Origin: Enterobacter dykesii
Lineage (GTDB): Bacteria; Pseudomonadota; Gammaproteobacteria; Enterobacterales; Enterobacteriaceae
Length of the DNA stretch: 64,000 bases
Direction: 5' to 3'
Assembly: GCF_008364625.2 (NCBI RefSeq)
Contig: NZ_CP126604.1
Location: 3,224,001 to 3,288,000, forward strand
A program made the translations under genes and the position numbers. Below the pieces are notes generated by a model. It was not told the DNA's origin. It saw only the letters and a program-made list of their open reading frames with translations, and made no database searches. Positions 52,739 through 64,000 of this stretch are shown in pieces; within the stretch, counting starts at the first letter, position 1, and each line of letters opens with the position of its first letter.

Positions 52739-53650
52739 TTAAATCCCCGCCCCCTGCGAATAACTCTCTTCACCAAAGACGCCGGTAGACAGGTAACGAT
52801 CGCCGCGATCGCAGATAATCGCCACGACAACCGCGCCAGGGTTTTCATTTGCAACGCGGATTGCCCCTGCTACAGCACCACCCGAACTGACCCCACAGAA
52901 TATGCCTTCACGCACGGCCAGCTCACGCATGGTATTCTCCGCCTCGCGCTGATGAATATCCAGCACCCGATCCACCAGCTGCGCATTAAAAATGCCCGGC
53001 ATATATTCCGCGGGCCAGCGGCGAATGCCCGGAATGCTGCTCCCCTCTTCCGGCTGCAGGCCAACGATGGTGACGACTTTTTCCTGCTCGCGCAGAAAAC
53101 GCGATACCCCGGTAATGGTGCCGGTGGTGCCCATGCTGGAGACAAAATGGGTGATACGCCCGTCGGTCTGCTGCCAGATTTCCGGGCCGGTGGTGGTGTA
53201 GTGCGCGTACGGGTTGTCCGGGTTGTTGAACTGATCCAGCAGCTTACCTTCGCCGCGCTCGGCCATTTCTAGCGCTAAGTCGCGTGCGCCTTCCATTCCC
53301 TGCTCTTTGGTCACCAGAATCAGCTCGGCCCCGTAGGCACGCATCGCGGCGCGGCGCTCCTGGCTCATGTTGTCCGGCATCAGCAGCTTCATGCGGTAGC
53401 CTTTCAGCGCCGCAATCATCGCCAGGGCGATACCGGTGTTGCCGCTGGTAGCCTCAATCAGCACGTCTCCTGGCTTAATTTCTCCGCGTTTTTCGGCCTG
53501 GACAATCATCGACAGCGCCGCACGGTCTTTTACCGATCCCGCCGGGTTATTGCCTTCGAGTTTGACCCAGATTTCGCTGCCGTTGTTCGGCCCCATGCGC
53601 TGAAGTTTGACCAGAGGAGTGTTGCCGATGGTGTGTTCGAGTGTATTCAC
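52739..53650 (-). CDS. cysM: Cysteine synthase B CysM
   Basis: A PLP-dependent O-acetylserine sulfhydrylase that can also use thiosulfate to give S-sulfocysteine. The 303 residues equal the E. coli length. The PLP lysine is K41 in [10 protein letters not shown]; the TSGNTGIAL and [10 protein letters not shown] loops are present. The start is a GTG at 53650 ([16 protein letters not shown]) with only a weak GAG nearby. It follows cysA after a REP-like hairpin and precedes pdxK by five bases. CysM acts on thiosulfate imported by the upstream CysPTWA. Confidence 0.97.
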   Translation of the reverse strand: MNTLEHTIGNTPLVKLQRMGPNNGSEIWVKLEGNNPAGSVKDRAALSMIVQAEKRGEIKPGDVLIEATSGNTGIALAMIAALKGYRMKLLMPDNMSQERRAAMRAYGAELILVTKEQGMEGARDLALEMAERGEGKLLDQFNNPDNPYAHYTTTGPEIWQQTDGRITHFVSSMGTTGTITGVSRFLREQEKVVTIVGLQPEEGSSIPGIRRWPAEYMPGIFNAQLVDRVLDIHQREAENTMRELAVREGIFCGVSSGGAVAGAIRVANENPGAVVVAIICDRGDRYLSTGVFGEESYSQGAGI

Positions 53651-53660
53651 GATTTTTGCT

Positions 53661-53695
53661 CAATAAAAAGCCCGGTAAGCATTACGCCACCGGGC
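53661..53695 (-). terminator. REP-like hairpin acting as terminator between cysA and cysM
   Basis: GCCCGGT and ACCGGGC arms (53670-53695) with interior AAGC/GCC, typical of enterobacterial REP sequences. On the minus strand they are followed by CTTTTTATT. It can protect cysPTWA mRNA ends and reduce readthrough into cysM. Confidence 0.65.
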
Positions 53696-53717
53696 GAAAA
53701 ACATACGCATTAACCTA

Positions 53718-54812
53718 TCAGGCTGACTCCGCCAGAGCAATATCCTCGCGCGTCTCAATACGCTCCTTCCCGTGATAAATACGGGCATGCTGCAGCCCGA
53801 CAAACAGGCGCTCCCCCCGGTGCGGCGGCACGTCATCGCGCATGACCACGGTCAGCGGCTCGGTATACCAGCCCAGCGGCTGTACCACCAATTGGGTGTA
53901 GTGACCTTTAGGGCTAGCTTCCAGGACCTGCACCGGCAGCGGTGAATCCAGGCTGGTTCGGCGGCTCACGTCCACTTCCCACGGACGCAGGAACAGATCG
54001 ACCGGCCCCTGATGCGCGGAGGTATAGCCCAGCGGCCAGCGATGCGCGCCCACGTGGAACTGGCCGCCGCGAATGATGCCCTGCAGACGGTTCACTTCGC
54101 CCATAAACTCCAGCACGAAGCGGGTCGCCGGTTCACGCCACAGCTGTTCAGGCTCGTCAACCTGCTCAATGTTGCCCTGACTCATGACCACCACGCGATC
54201 CGCGACTTCCATCGCCTCTTCCTGGTCGTGGGTCACGAAGACGCTGGTGAATTTCAGCTCCTCATGCAGCTGACGCAGCCAGCGACGCAGCTCTTTACGC
54301 ACCTGCGCATCCAGCGCGCCGAAGGGTTCATCCAGCAGCAGAATTTGCGGCTCAACGGCCAGCGCGCGCGCCAGCGCCACACGCTGTTTCTGCCCGCCGG
54401 ACAGCTGGGCCGGGAAACGGTCCGCAAGGTGAGCCAGCTGCACCATCTCCAGCAGTTTTGTCACTTTCGCTTTAATGGTTGCCGCATCCGGGCGCTCGCG
54501 ACGCGGCAGCACGGTCAGGCCAAACGCGATGTTGTCGAACACGGTCATGTGGCGGAACAGCGCGTAATGCTGGAACACAAAGCCTACTTTACGATCGCGG
54601 GCGTGCAGGCGGCTAACGTCGGTGCCGTGGAAGCGAATGTGCCCGCTGGTCTGATGCTCAAGCCCGGCGATAATACGCAGCAGCGTGGTTTTGCCCGAGC
54701 CGGACGGCCCCAGCAGCGCCACCATTTGTCCGGAAGGGATATCCAGCGAGATATCATTCAGCACCTGGGTGCGACCAAAAGACTTCTTAATATTGGCAAT
54801 CTCAATGCTCAT
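53718..54812 (-). CDS. cysA: Sulfate/thiosulfate ABC transporter ATPase CysA
   Basis: Drives sulfate and thiosulfate import with CysT, CysW and a periplasmic binding protein. The 364-residue protein has Walker [10 protein letters not shown], the signature [15 protein letters not shown], Walker [12 protein letters not shown], the H-loop VTHDQEEA and a C-terminal regulatory TOBE-like part. It overlaps cysW by 11 bases. Confidence 0.97.
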   Translation of the reverse strand: MSIEIANIKKSFGRTQVLNDISLDIPSGQMVALLGPSGSGKTTLLRIIAGLEHQTSGHIRFHGTDVSRLHARDRKVGFVFQHYALFRHMTVFDNIAFGLTVLPRRERPDAATIKAKVTKLLEMVQLAHLADRFPAQLSGGQKQRVALARALAVEPQILLLDEPFGALDAQVRKELRRWLRQLHEELKFTSVFVTHDQEEAMEVADRVVVMSQGNIEQVDEPEQLWREPATRFVLEFMGEVNRLQGIIRGGQFHVGAHRWPLGYTSAHQGPVDLFLRPWEVDVSRRTSLDSPLPVQVLEASPKGHYTQLVVQPLGWYTEPLTVVMRDDVPPHRGERLFVGLQHARIYHGKERIETREDIALAESA

Positions 54813-55677
54813 GATTTCCCTCCTGATGCTGACGTTTTTCCTGATTTTCTAAACGCCACTGCACCACACTCTTCAAAAACAGGGTCAAAATGGCCATCAG
54901 CGTCAGCAACGCTGCGGCAGTAAACGAGCCGATGGTGTTGTAGTCCTGCTGCAGCAGCTCAATCTGGAGCGGCAGCGACAGGGTTTCACCCCGGATGGAG
55001 CCGGAAACAACGGAAACGGCACCGAACTCGCCAATCGCGCGGGCGTTGGTCAGCACCACGCCGTAAAGCAGCGCCCAGCGGATATTCGGCAGCGTCACGC
55101 GACGGAACATTTGCCAGCCTGACGCGCCCAGCAGCACCGCAGCTTCGTCTTCGTTGCTCCCCTGGCTTAACATCACCGGCACCAGCTCGCGCACCACAAA
55201 CGGACAGGTCACGAAGATGGTGACCAGAACCATGCCCGGCCAGGCGAACATGATCTGCAGGTTATGCTCATCCAGCCAGCCGCCCAGCGGACCGTTGGAG
55301 CCGTAAAAGAGCAGGTACACCAGACCGGCCACCACCGGCGACACGGCAAACGGAATATCCAGCAGGGTCAGCAGCAGCTGACGCCCCGGGAAGTTAAAGC
55401 GGGTCACCAGCCAGGCCAGCAGGGTACCGAACACGAGGTTCACCGGCACGGTGATCAACGCAATCAGCACGGTCAGCCAGATGGCATGCAGCATATCCGG
55501 GTTCGCCAGGTTTTCCAGCGCGGGCATCAGGCCCTTGCTGAAAGCCTGAACGAAGATATAGATCGTCGGCACGACGAGAATGAGGGCGGAAACCAGCACG
55601 CCCGCCCCAATGAGAAACCATTTGCCCCAGTTAATACGGGGTGCATCGTATCGCTTCAATTGCGTAACTTCCGCCAT
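54802..55677 (-). CDS. cysW: Sulfate/thiosulfate ABC transporter permease CysW
   Basis: Inner-membrane channel subunit, 291 residues, six hydrophobic helices, with the EAA loop region [20 protein letters not shown] that contacts CysA. It overlaps cysT by one base and cysA by 11 bases. Confidence 0.97.
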   Translation of the reverse strand: MAEVTQLKRYDAPRINWGKWFLIGAGVLVSALILVVPTIYIFVQAFSKGLMPALENLANPDMLHAIWLTVLIALITVPVNLVFGTLLAWLVTRFNFPGRQLLLTLLDIPFAVSPVVAGLVYLLFYGSNGPLGGWLDEHNLQIMFAWPGMVLVTIFVTCPFVVRELVPVMLSQGSNEDEAAVLLGASGWQMFRRVTLPNIRWALLYGVVLTNARAIGEFGAVSVVSGSIRGETLSLPLQIELLQQDYNTIGSFTAAALLTLMAILTLFLKSVVQWRLENQEKRQHQEGNHEH

Positions 55678-56510
55678 CAGTGACCTACCACGCGTCGACC
55701 AAAGCGACTTTGCAGAGTATTAATCGAGTACAGCAGCAGCAGCGAGGCCGCCAGGATCACCGAAGCAATCGCGCTCGCCGCCGGATAATCAAACTCCTGC
55801 AAACGGATGAAAATCATCAGCGAGGTGACTTCTGTTTTCCAGGCGATGTTCCCGGCGATAAAAATCACCGCGCCGAACTCACCGAGGCTGCGGGTAAACG
55901 ACAGCGCGACGCCCGCCATCAGCGCCGGTGACAGTTCAGGCAAAACCACCTTGCGGAAGCTCTGCCAGCGCGTGGCGCCCAGCGTTTCCGCCGCTTCTTC
56001 GTATTCCGGACCTAACTCTTCCAGCACTGGCTGCACGGTACGGACCACAAACGGGATGCTGGTAAAGGCCATCGCCACCGCGATACCGAGCCAGGTGTAG
56101 GTTACTTTGATGTCAAATTTCGCCAGCCACTCGCCGTACAGCCCGTTCACGGAGAAAAGCGACGCGAGGGTTAAGCCCGCCACCGCCGTCGGCAGCGCAA
56201 ACGGCAGATCCATCAGGGCGTCAAGCAGCGTGCGACCCGGGAAGCGATAGCGGGTTAAAATCCACGCCATCAGAAGGCCAAACACGCCGTTAAAAATGGA
56301 GGCGACAAACGCCGACAGCAGCGTCACCTTATATGCCGCCACCACCTGCGGGTTGGTGATCACGTCCCAGTACTGCGCCCAGCTCATCTGAGCAAGCTGC
56401 ATCACCAGCGCGCTGAGCGGCAACAGCAGGATCAGGCAGACGAACAGCAGGCTGGTCCCGAGGCTTAAGGTAAAGCCCGGCAGCACGCGTTTTGTCGAGA
56501 CTGCAAACAT
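55677..56510 (-). CDS. cysT: Sulfate/thiosulfate ABC transporter permease CysT (CysU)
   Basis: Partner of CysW; 277 residues, as in E. coli. It has six helices, with the EAA loop EEAAETLGATRWQSFRKVVL. Single-base overlaps with cysP and cysW indicate tight coupling. Confidence 0.97.
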   Translation of the reverse strand: MFAVSTKRVLPGFTLSLGTSLLFVCLILLLPLSALVMQLAQMSWAQYWDVITNPQVVAAYKVTLLSAFVASIFNGVFGLLMAWILTRYRFPGRTLLDALMDLPFALPTAVAGLTLASLFSVNGLYGEWLAKFDIKVTYTWLGIAVAMAFTSIPFVVRTVQPVLEELGPEYEEAAETLGATRWQSFRKVVLPELSPALMAGVALSFTRSLGEFGAVIFIAGNIAWKTEVTSLMIFIRLQEFDYPAASAIASVILAASLLLLYSINTLQSRFGRRVVGH

Positions 56511-57523
56511 TACTTACGCCCCGCCGCCAGCAGTTTGTCTAACTCACCGCCGCTGGCAAAATGCGTTTTCATCACGTCAGGCCAGGAGCCGAAATGATCT
56601 TCCACGCGGAACAAATCGGTCTGCGGGAATTTATCTTTCAGCTTGTTCATTACGTCCGGGTTATTCACGCGGTAGTAGTAATCGGTAATGATGGTCTGCG
56701 CCTGCGGGCTGTACAGGTAGTTGAGATAGGCTTTTGCCGCTTTCTCGGTACCGTTCGCCTGCACGTTTTTATCCACCCACGCCACCGGGAACTCGGCCAG
56801 GATGTTGGTTTTCGGTATAACGACCTCGAAGCCCTGCGCTTCATACTGTTTGCGGATGTTATTCACTTCCGATTCAAAGCTGATCAGCACGTCGCCGAGA
56901 CCGCGCTCCGCGAAGGTCGTGGTCGCCCCGCGGCCGCCGGTATCAAACACTTCGACGTTTTTCAGGAACTGGGTCATGAACTGCTCGGTTTTGGCTTTAT
57001 CATTACCGTCAGCCTTGTCCGCCGCGCCCCACGCGGCTAAATAGGTGTAGCGCGCGTTACCGGAGGTTTTCGGGTTCGGGAAAATCAGCTTCACGTCGGA
57101 ACGCACCAGATCGCTCCAGTCGTGGATATTCTTCGGGTTGCCCTTACGCACCAGGAAGCCCATGGTGGAATAGAACGGGGAACTGTTGTTCGGAAGGCGG
57201 CTCTGCCAGTCTGCCGGGATGAGCTTGCCTTTGTCGTGCAGGATCTGCACGTCAGTGACCTGGTTGTAGGTCACCACATCCGCTTTCAGGCCCTGCAAAA
57301 TCGCCAGCGCCTGCTTGGACGAGCCGGCGTGGGACTGCTTGATGGTCAGCTTGTCGCCGTTATTGTCTTTTGCCCACTGCTGTTCGAACGGTGGATTAAG
57401 GGCGGCAAACAGCTCGCGGGAGACGTCATACGAACTGTTTAACAGTTCAGTCGCCTGCGCCTGGGCAACCAGCAGTAAACCTGCCAGCGCCAGAGTTCCT
57501 TTTTTCAGTACAGTAACGGCCAT
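56510..57523 (-). CDS. cysP: Periplasmic thiosulfate/sulfate-binding protein CysP
   Basis: Binds thiosulfate (and sulfate) in the periplasm and delivers it to CysTWA. It has 337 residues (E. coli 338), with a Sec signal peptide (about residues 1-25, ending AQA) and the conserved [10 protein letters not shown] and [11 protein letters not shown] segments. It is the first gene of the operon. A CysB-controlled promoter is expected in the 164 bases upstream, but I cannot define it by eye. ucpA, next to it in E. coli, is absent. Confidence 0.97.
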   Translation of the reverse strand: MAVTVLKKGTLALAGLLLVAQAQATELLNSSYDVSRELFAALNPPFEQQWAKDNNGDKLTIKQSHAGSSKQALAILQGLKADVVTYNQVTDVQILHDKGKLIPADWQSRLPNNSSPFYSTMGFLVRKGNPKNIHDWSDLVRSDVKLIFPNPKTSGNARYTYLAAWGAADKADGNDKAKTEQFMTQFLKNVEVFDTGGRGATTTFAERGLGDVLISFESEVNNIRKQYEAQGFEVVIPKTNILAEFPVAWVDKNVQANGTEKAAKAYLNYLYSPQAQTIITDYYYRVNNPDVMNKLKDKFPQTDLFRVEDHFGSWPDVMKTHFASGGELDKLLAAGRK

Positions 57524-57655
57524 TGCGCACCCTTATAAATGTGATGACTATCTTATAGTCATAATATTTATAACGGGGATGAAAGGAGTAACGGTTTTAT
57601 ATACCGTTTGGTGATTTAGAAGCAGAAAAGGGAATAAGGGTGAGGCCTGATGCTA

Positions 57656-57678
57656 GCCCTCTCCCGCAGGGAGAGGGC
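57656..57678. repeat. Dispersed hairpin element, copy 2 (CCCTCTCCC type)
   Basis: GCCCTCTCCC and GGGAGAGGGC around GCA, preceded at 57635 by AAGGGTGAGG. Same core as the hairpins at 26737 and 62176. It lies between cysP and yfeX, just past the yfeX stop. Confidence 0.75.
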
Positions 57679-57687
57679 GAAAGGACA

Positions 57688-58626
<939 letters not shown>

Positions 58627-58679
58627 TGATGGCGGCTATTATACCCGGATTTCAGCGAGGCGGTTTGTTCAGGCGCAAA

Positions 58680-59255
58680 TTACTGCTTCCAGAGTATTTT
58701 GCTCACTTTCCAGCTCCTGAGCGTGTCGTCAGACGGCATCAGACCTTCCGGGCCGCTCCAGGTTCCGGTGAAGACATAGCTGATGTGCTGGCTGCCCTCA
58801 GCCTTACATTCCACCGCGACCTTGTCGTCAGACGGCAGGCTGGTGCAGTTGCCAAAAGCCTGCTTATAAAGGTCGCTGAACGGCGTGCCCACCTTCACAC
58901 CGCTCGCCGTCGGAATATCTTCATCCATCACGGCAATGCGGTTTACGGTGCCTTTGTCACCGTTAATCACCAGCGCCAGCTTGTCGCCCTTCAGCGCTTC
59001 ATAATAGCGAACAATATTGCCATTCTCCGTTTTCATGCCGCTGCGCAGGCGGTAATCGCCGCTGAGCGCATCCTGAATGGCGTCCTGATCCAGCGCCGTC
59101 GCGGCGGTAATTTTCCCCACGCCCTGCTCGGTCACTTCCGTCGATGAGCCAAACCAGTTCCACGGATACGCGGCGGACCAGTTAATGGAGGAGAGCGTCG
59201 AACAGCCGGTCAACGCCAGCGGGAGAGCGCATAAAAATAAACGCAGCGATTTCAT
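58680..59255 (-). CDS. yfeY: Outer-membrane lipoprotein YfeY (DUF1131)
   Basis: A 191-residue lipoprotein with signal peptide and lipobox LTGC (Cys about residue 18), followed by a small beta-rich domain. E. coli YfeY is an RpoE-regulated lipoprotein of unknown function. AAGGA lies before the ATG. Same strand as yfeX and yfeZ. Confidence 0.93.
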   Translation of the reverse strand: MKSLRLFLCALPLALTGCSTLSSINWSAAYPWNWFGSSTEVTEQGVGKITAATALDQDAIQDALSGDYRLRSGMKTENGNIVRYYEALKGDKLALVINGDKGTVNRIAVMDEDIPTASGVKVGTPFSDLYKQAFGNCTSLPSDDKVAVECKAEGSQHISYVFTGTWSGPEGLMPSDDTLRSWKVSKILWKQ

Positions 59256-59318
59256 TGAAACGTCCTTTCTTGTTAAATCAACGCTTGTTGGAGTGCGACA
59301 TCGGCAAAAAGTGCCGGA

Positions 59319-59768
59319 TTAATCATCCTGATGGGCAAAACAGGCGCGAAGACGTGGGTTGGTCAGCAGCCACAGCAGCGCCACGATATCGGCAACCACC
59401 AGCGCAACGCCGGTGCCCGTCAGCGGTTCACCGTACCACCAGAGTACCGGCTGCCAGAAGAGCAGCGCAACCTGGGCGAGGATCAGCAGCCAGCGAAGCG
59501 CGCGCCAGAAACCAGGGATCGTATGCCGTCGTCCGCTGCACAAAAAAGCGACCACCGCCGGTACGCCCGGCAATAAACCGAGCCAGAAGGCGTCGTGATC
59601 GGGATAAAAGAGATTCAGCAGCGTGTCGCCCTGCCCGCGCGACGCGGCGGCCATCACAAACAGCACCCAGGTTCGGGCCTGGAGCAGCAGAACGCACCAG
59701 AATAAAAAGGGCAGCCTGACGCGGCCCTGCGCGTCATAGTCTGCCGGATGGATCTCAGTACTCTTCAT
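59319..59768 (-). CDS. yfeZ: DUF2919 inner-membrane protein YfeZ
   Basis: A 149-residue protein with about four hydrophobic helices ([20 protein letters not shown] among them); function unknown. Its start overlaps the ypeA end by 14 bases, so the two are coupled. Confidence 0.92.
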   Translation of the reverse strand: MKSTEIHPADYDAQGRVRLPFLFWCVLLLQARTWVLFVMAAASRGQGDTLLNLFYPDHDAFWLGLLPGVPAVVAFLCSGRRHTIPGFWRALRWLLILAQVALLFWQPVLWWYGEPLTGTGVALVVADIVALLWLLTNPRLRACFAHQDD

Positions 59769-60180
59769 CTTCGATCAGACGCTTTCCTAAACTCAGCACG
59801 TCGGAATGCTCGTAGCCCAGACGCTCATACATGCCCAGCACCACGTCGTTATCTTCCCGCACCATGATCTGGATTTTCGGGCAGCCGCGGGCGATCAGCT
59901 TCTTCTCGAGCCGGTTCAGCAGCGCATTGGCAATGCCGCGGCCACGGTATTCGGGGTGGACGCCCAGATAATAGGCCGAGCCGCGGTGGCCGTCGTAACC
60001 GCCCATTACCGTCCCCACAACCTCGCCATTGACTTCCGCGACCAGAAACAGACTGACGTCGTGATTCACCTTACGTTCGATATCCATTTCCGGATCGTTC
60101 CACGGACGCAGCAGATCGCAGCGCTCCCAAAGGGTGATCACCTCTTCGAAATCTTCCTGGCGAAAAACGCGTATCTCCAT
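59755..60180 (-). CDS. ypeA: GNAT-family acetyltransferase YpeA
   Basis: A 141-residue predicted N-acetyltransferase. The acetyl-CoA loop is [12 protein letters not shown] (R/Q-x-x-G-x-G/A type), with the C-terminal YERLGY segment. The start at 60180 ([15 protein letters not shown]) matches E. coli; the longer frame to 60243 adds 21 unsupported residues. The substrate is unknown. It is divergent from amiA. Confidence 0.94.
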   Translation of the reverse strand: MEIRVFRQEDFEEVITLWERCDLLRPWNDPEMDIERKVNHDVSLFLVAEVNGEVVGTVMGGYDGHRGSAYYLGVHPEYRGRGIANALLNRLEKKLIARGCPKIQIMVREDNDVVLGMYERLGYEHSDVLSLGKRLIEDEEY

Positions 60181-60392
60181 GGTATTAACCGCCTTTTCGG
60201 GTTTAAAAACAGTGATTATGGCGCGAAGCTCGCCTTTCGCCAATAACCGGGGAAAATCTCGCCAAAATTTGGCATAATGTCACTTTGTCACGTATTGAAA
60301 TGAAAAGTAAAACAATTCTCAACATGGACTGTCGTAACGGGAAACACGATACGATATAACACCAGGACCCCATTTTTTAGTATTCAGGCCGC

Positions 60393-62167
<1,775 letters not shown>

Positions 62168-62174
62168 CCCTTAT

Positions 62175-62210
62175 CCCCTCTCCCTTTGGGAGAGGGTTAG
62201 GGTGAGGGTA
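62175..62210. repeat. Dispersed hairpin element, copy 3 (CCCTCTCCC type)
   Basis: CCCTCTCCC and GGGAGAGGG around TTT (62176-62196), followed by TTAGGGTGAGGGT. It lies between the convergent hemF and maeB genes. The core matches the hairpins at 26737 and 57656. Confidence 0.75.
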
Positions 62211-62214
62211 AAAA

Positions 62215-64000
62215 TTACAGCGGCTGCGTCTGCGCCTCAACCACCGCCAGCGCCACCATATTCACGATACGACGCACAGAGGCAATCGGCGTTAACACGT
62301 GCACCGGTTTCGCCACGCCCATCAGTACCGGCCCTACGGTCACCCCTTCAGAGCTGGAGACGCGCAGCAGGTTGTAGCTGATACGCGCCGCTTCCACGTT
62401 TGGCATAATCAGTATGTTGGCCGATCCCTTCAGCGGGCTGTCCGGCATACGCTCGTTGCGGATGCTTTCCACCAGCGCGGCATCGCCGTGCATCTCCCCG
62501 TCAATCATCAGCTCCGGCGCACGCTCGCGCACCAGCTCCAGCGTCTGACGCATTTTGCAGGCCGCCGCGGATTTAGACGAACCAAAGTTAGAATGCGACA
62601 GCAGCGCCACCTTCGGCTCAATACCAAAACGACGCACGGTCTCGGCGGCCATCACGGTGATCTCCGCCAGCTCGTCCGGGGTCGGATCGTCGTTAACGTA
62701 GGTGTCCGCAATAAAGGTGTTGCCGCTCGGCAGCAGCAGCGCGTTCATCGCCCCGGCGGTATGGACGCCGTCGCGATAGCCGAAGATCTCCTGCACTACG
62801 CTAAAGTGCTCGTGATAATCGCCGATGGTGCCGCAGATCAGCGCATCCGCCTCGCCGCGATGAACCATGATCGCGCCGATCACCGTCGTGTTGCTGATCA
62901 CCGCTTTCTGCGCCTGCTCCTGAGTGATCCCCCGGCGCTTCATGATCGCGTAGTATTCGCTCCAGTACTCTTTGAAGCGCGGATCGGATTCGTTGTTTAC
63001 GATCTCGAAGTCGACGCCCGGCTTAATCTGCAGGCCCAGCTTCTGGATACGCATTTCAATCACGCTCGGACGACCAATCAGGATCGGTTTCGCCAGGCCT
63101 AAGGTGATCAGCTCCTGAGTAGCGTGCAGCACGCGCGCCTCTTCCCCTTCCGCCAGCACCACGCGCTTCGCGTCGGCACGCGCCTGGGAGAAGATCGGCT
63201 TCATGAACAGGTTCGTTTTATAGACAAACTCGGTGAGCTTATCGACGTACGCGTCGAAATCGTGAATCGGACGCGTCGCCACGCCGGAGTCCATCGCCGC
63301 TTTGGCCACCGCTGGGGCGATTTTAACAATCAGACGCGGGTCGAACGGTTTGGGAATGATGTAGTCCGGGCCGAAGCTCAGATCCTGATCGCCGTACGCA
63401 GACGCAACCACTTCGCTCTGCTCGGCGTGCGCCAGCTCCGCGATGGCGTGAACGGCGGCAAGCTTCATCTCTTCGTTGATCGCCGTTGCGCCAACGTCCA
63501 GCGCGCCGCGGAAGATGAACGGGAAGCAGAGCACGTTGTTGACCTGGTTCGGGTAGTCCGAACGACCGGTACAGATGATGGCGTCTTCACGCACCGCTTT
63601 CGCAAGCGGCGGCAGGATTTCCGGCTCGGGGTTCGCCAGGGCCAGGATCATTGGCGCACGCGCCATCTTCTTCACCATCTCCTGGGTCAGCACTTTCGGA
63701 CCCGAGCAGCCGAGGAAGATATCCGCGCCGTCGATTACGTCGTCCAGGGTGCGTTTACCGTCGTCGTCGACCGCGTAAGCCGCTTTGGTTTCCGCCATGT
63801 TCGGCTCGCGGTCTTTATAGATAACGCCTTTGGAGTCGCAGACCACAATGTTGTGTTTCTGCATACCCAGCGCCACCAGCAGGTTCATACAGGCGATGGC
63901 CGCGGCGCCTGCGCCAGAGACCACCATGCGCACGTCGGAGAGATTTTTCTCTACCACGCGCAGGCCGTTGAGAATCGCGGCGGTGCTGATAATCGCGGTG
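62215..64000 (-). CDS. maeB: NADP-dependent malic enzyme MaeB, N-terminus cut by window edge
   Basis: Oxidatively decarboxylates malate to pyruvate with NADP. The frame is open from the stop at 62215 through position 64000, so the GTG at 63957 is internal, not the start: upstream codons read TAIISTAAILNGL, part of the conserved malic-enzyme core. About 595 of the expected 759 residues are present: the end of the catalytic domain, the NADP-binding fold (VSGAGAAAIACMNLLVALG) and the C-terminal phosphotransacetylase-like regulatory domain (about the last 330 residues). That domain binds acetyl-CoA in this family but is not catalytic. Confidence 0.96.
   Translation of the reverse strand, partial: TAIISTAAILNGLRVVEKNLSDVRMVVSGAGAAAIACMNLLVALGMQKHNIVVCDSKGVIYKDREPNMAETKAAYAVDDDGKRTLDDVIDGADIFLGCSGPKVLTQEMVKKMARAPMILALANPEPEILPPLAKAVREDAIICTGRSDYPNQVNNVLCFPFIFRGALDVGATAINEEMKLAAVHAIAELAHAEQSEVVASAYGDQDLSFGPDYIIPKPFDPRLIVKIAPAVAKAAMDSGVATRPIHDFDAYVDKLTEFVYKTNLFMKPIFSQARADAKRVVLAEGEEARVLHATQELITLGLAKPILIGRPSVIEMRIQKLGLQIKPGVDFEIVNNESDPRFKEYWSEYYAIMKRRGITQEQAQKAVISNTTVIGAIMVHRGEADALICGTIGDYHEHFSVVQEIFGYRDGVHTAGAMNALLLPSGNTFIADTYVNDDPTPDELAEITVMAAETVRRFGIEPKVALLSHSNFGSSKSAAACKMRQTLELVRERAPELMIDGEMHGDAALVESIRNERMPDSPLKGSANILIMPNVEAARISYNLLRVSSSEGVTVGPVLMGVAKPVHVLTPIASVRRIVNMVALAVVEAQTQPL

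Noticed and set aside
63957..63959. GTG at 63957 as the maeB start
   Set aside because: The frame stays open to the window edge and the upstream codons encode the conserved malic-enzyme core, so this codon is internal.

Overview
The window is chromosomal DNA from a member of the Enterobacteriaceae, most likely Enterobacter (cloacae complex or a close relative). Three things point there. The gene order from lpxP to maeB follows the Escherichia coli K-12 backbone almost gene for gene. The proteins are near-identical to E. coli housekeeping proteins. The Enterobacter-type indolepyruvate decarboxylase gene ipdC is present with a TyrR-like operator. I see no insertion sequence, prophage, integrase or CRISPR array.

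Positions 1-20481 (all minus strand) hold most of a type VI secretion system (T6SS) locus, read from tssB at the right to tssM, which runs off the left edge. The order is tssB, tssC, tssK, tssL, an OmpA/TagL-like gene, hcp, clpV, vgrG, a DUF4123 adaptor, a large VasX/BTH_I2691-type membrane toxin candidate, a DUF6708-like membrane protein (candidate immunity), PAAR, an unrecognised membrane protein and tssM. Many genes overlap by 1-4 bases. tssA, tssE, tssF, tssG and tssJ are not in view and presumably lie beyond position 1. The only long non-coding stretch, 20482-21269, carries a predicted promoter for tssB, AT-rich palindromes that share a decamer, and one possible small gene.

Positions 21270-36000 hold lpxP (TTG start), the 23-codon gene ypdK, alaC, the ypdA-ypdB two-component system, glk, yfeO, ipdC, an aldo/keto reductase, ypeC, mntH (MntR and Fur boxes), nupC (CRP box) and pdeA. 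Positions 37700-41030 hold two tRNA-Ala(GGC) genes, yfeC-yfeD, gltX, three tRNA-Val(UAC) genes and tRNA-Lys(UUU). Positions 41188-46828 hold an flxA-like gene with a flagellar sigma-28-like promoter, yfeR/yfeH, ypeB, ligA and zipA.

Positions 47059-57523 are a sulfur and PTS block: cysZ, cysK, ptsH-ptsI-crr, then on the minus strand cysP-cysT-cysW-cysA, cysM and pdxK. Here pdxK (PLP supply) directly follows cysM (a PLP enzyme). The window ends with yfeX, yfeY, yfeZ, ypeA, amiA-hemF and the C-terminal part of maeB.

Compared with E. coli K-12 this backbone lacks ypdC and the fry PTS genes, xapABR, yfeK-yfeS, ucpA-murRQP-yfeW and the eut operon at their usual places. It has ipdC and an aldo/keto reductase between yfeO and ypeC instead. 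Homology statements come from recognition of the sequences, not from a search.
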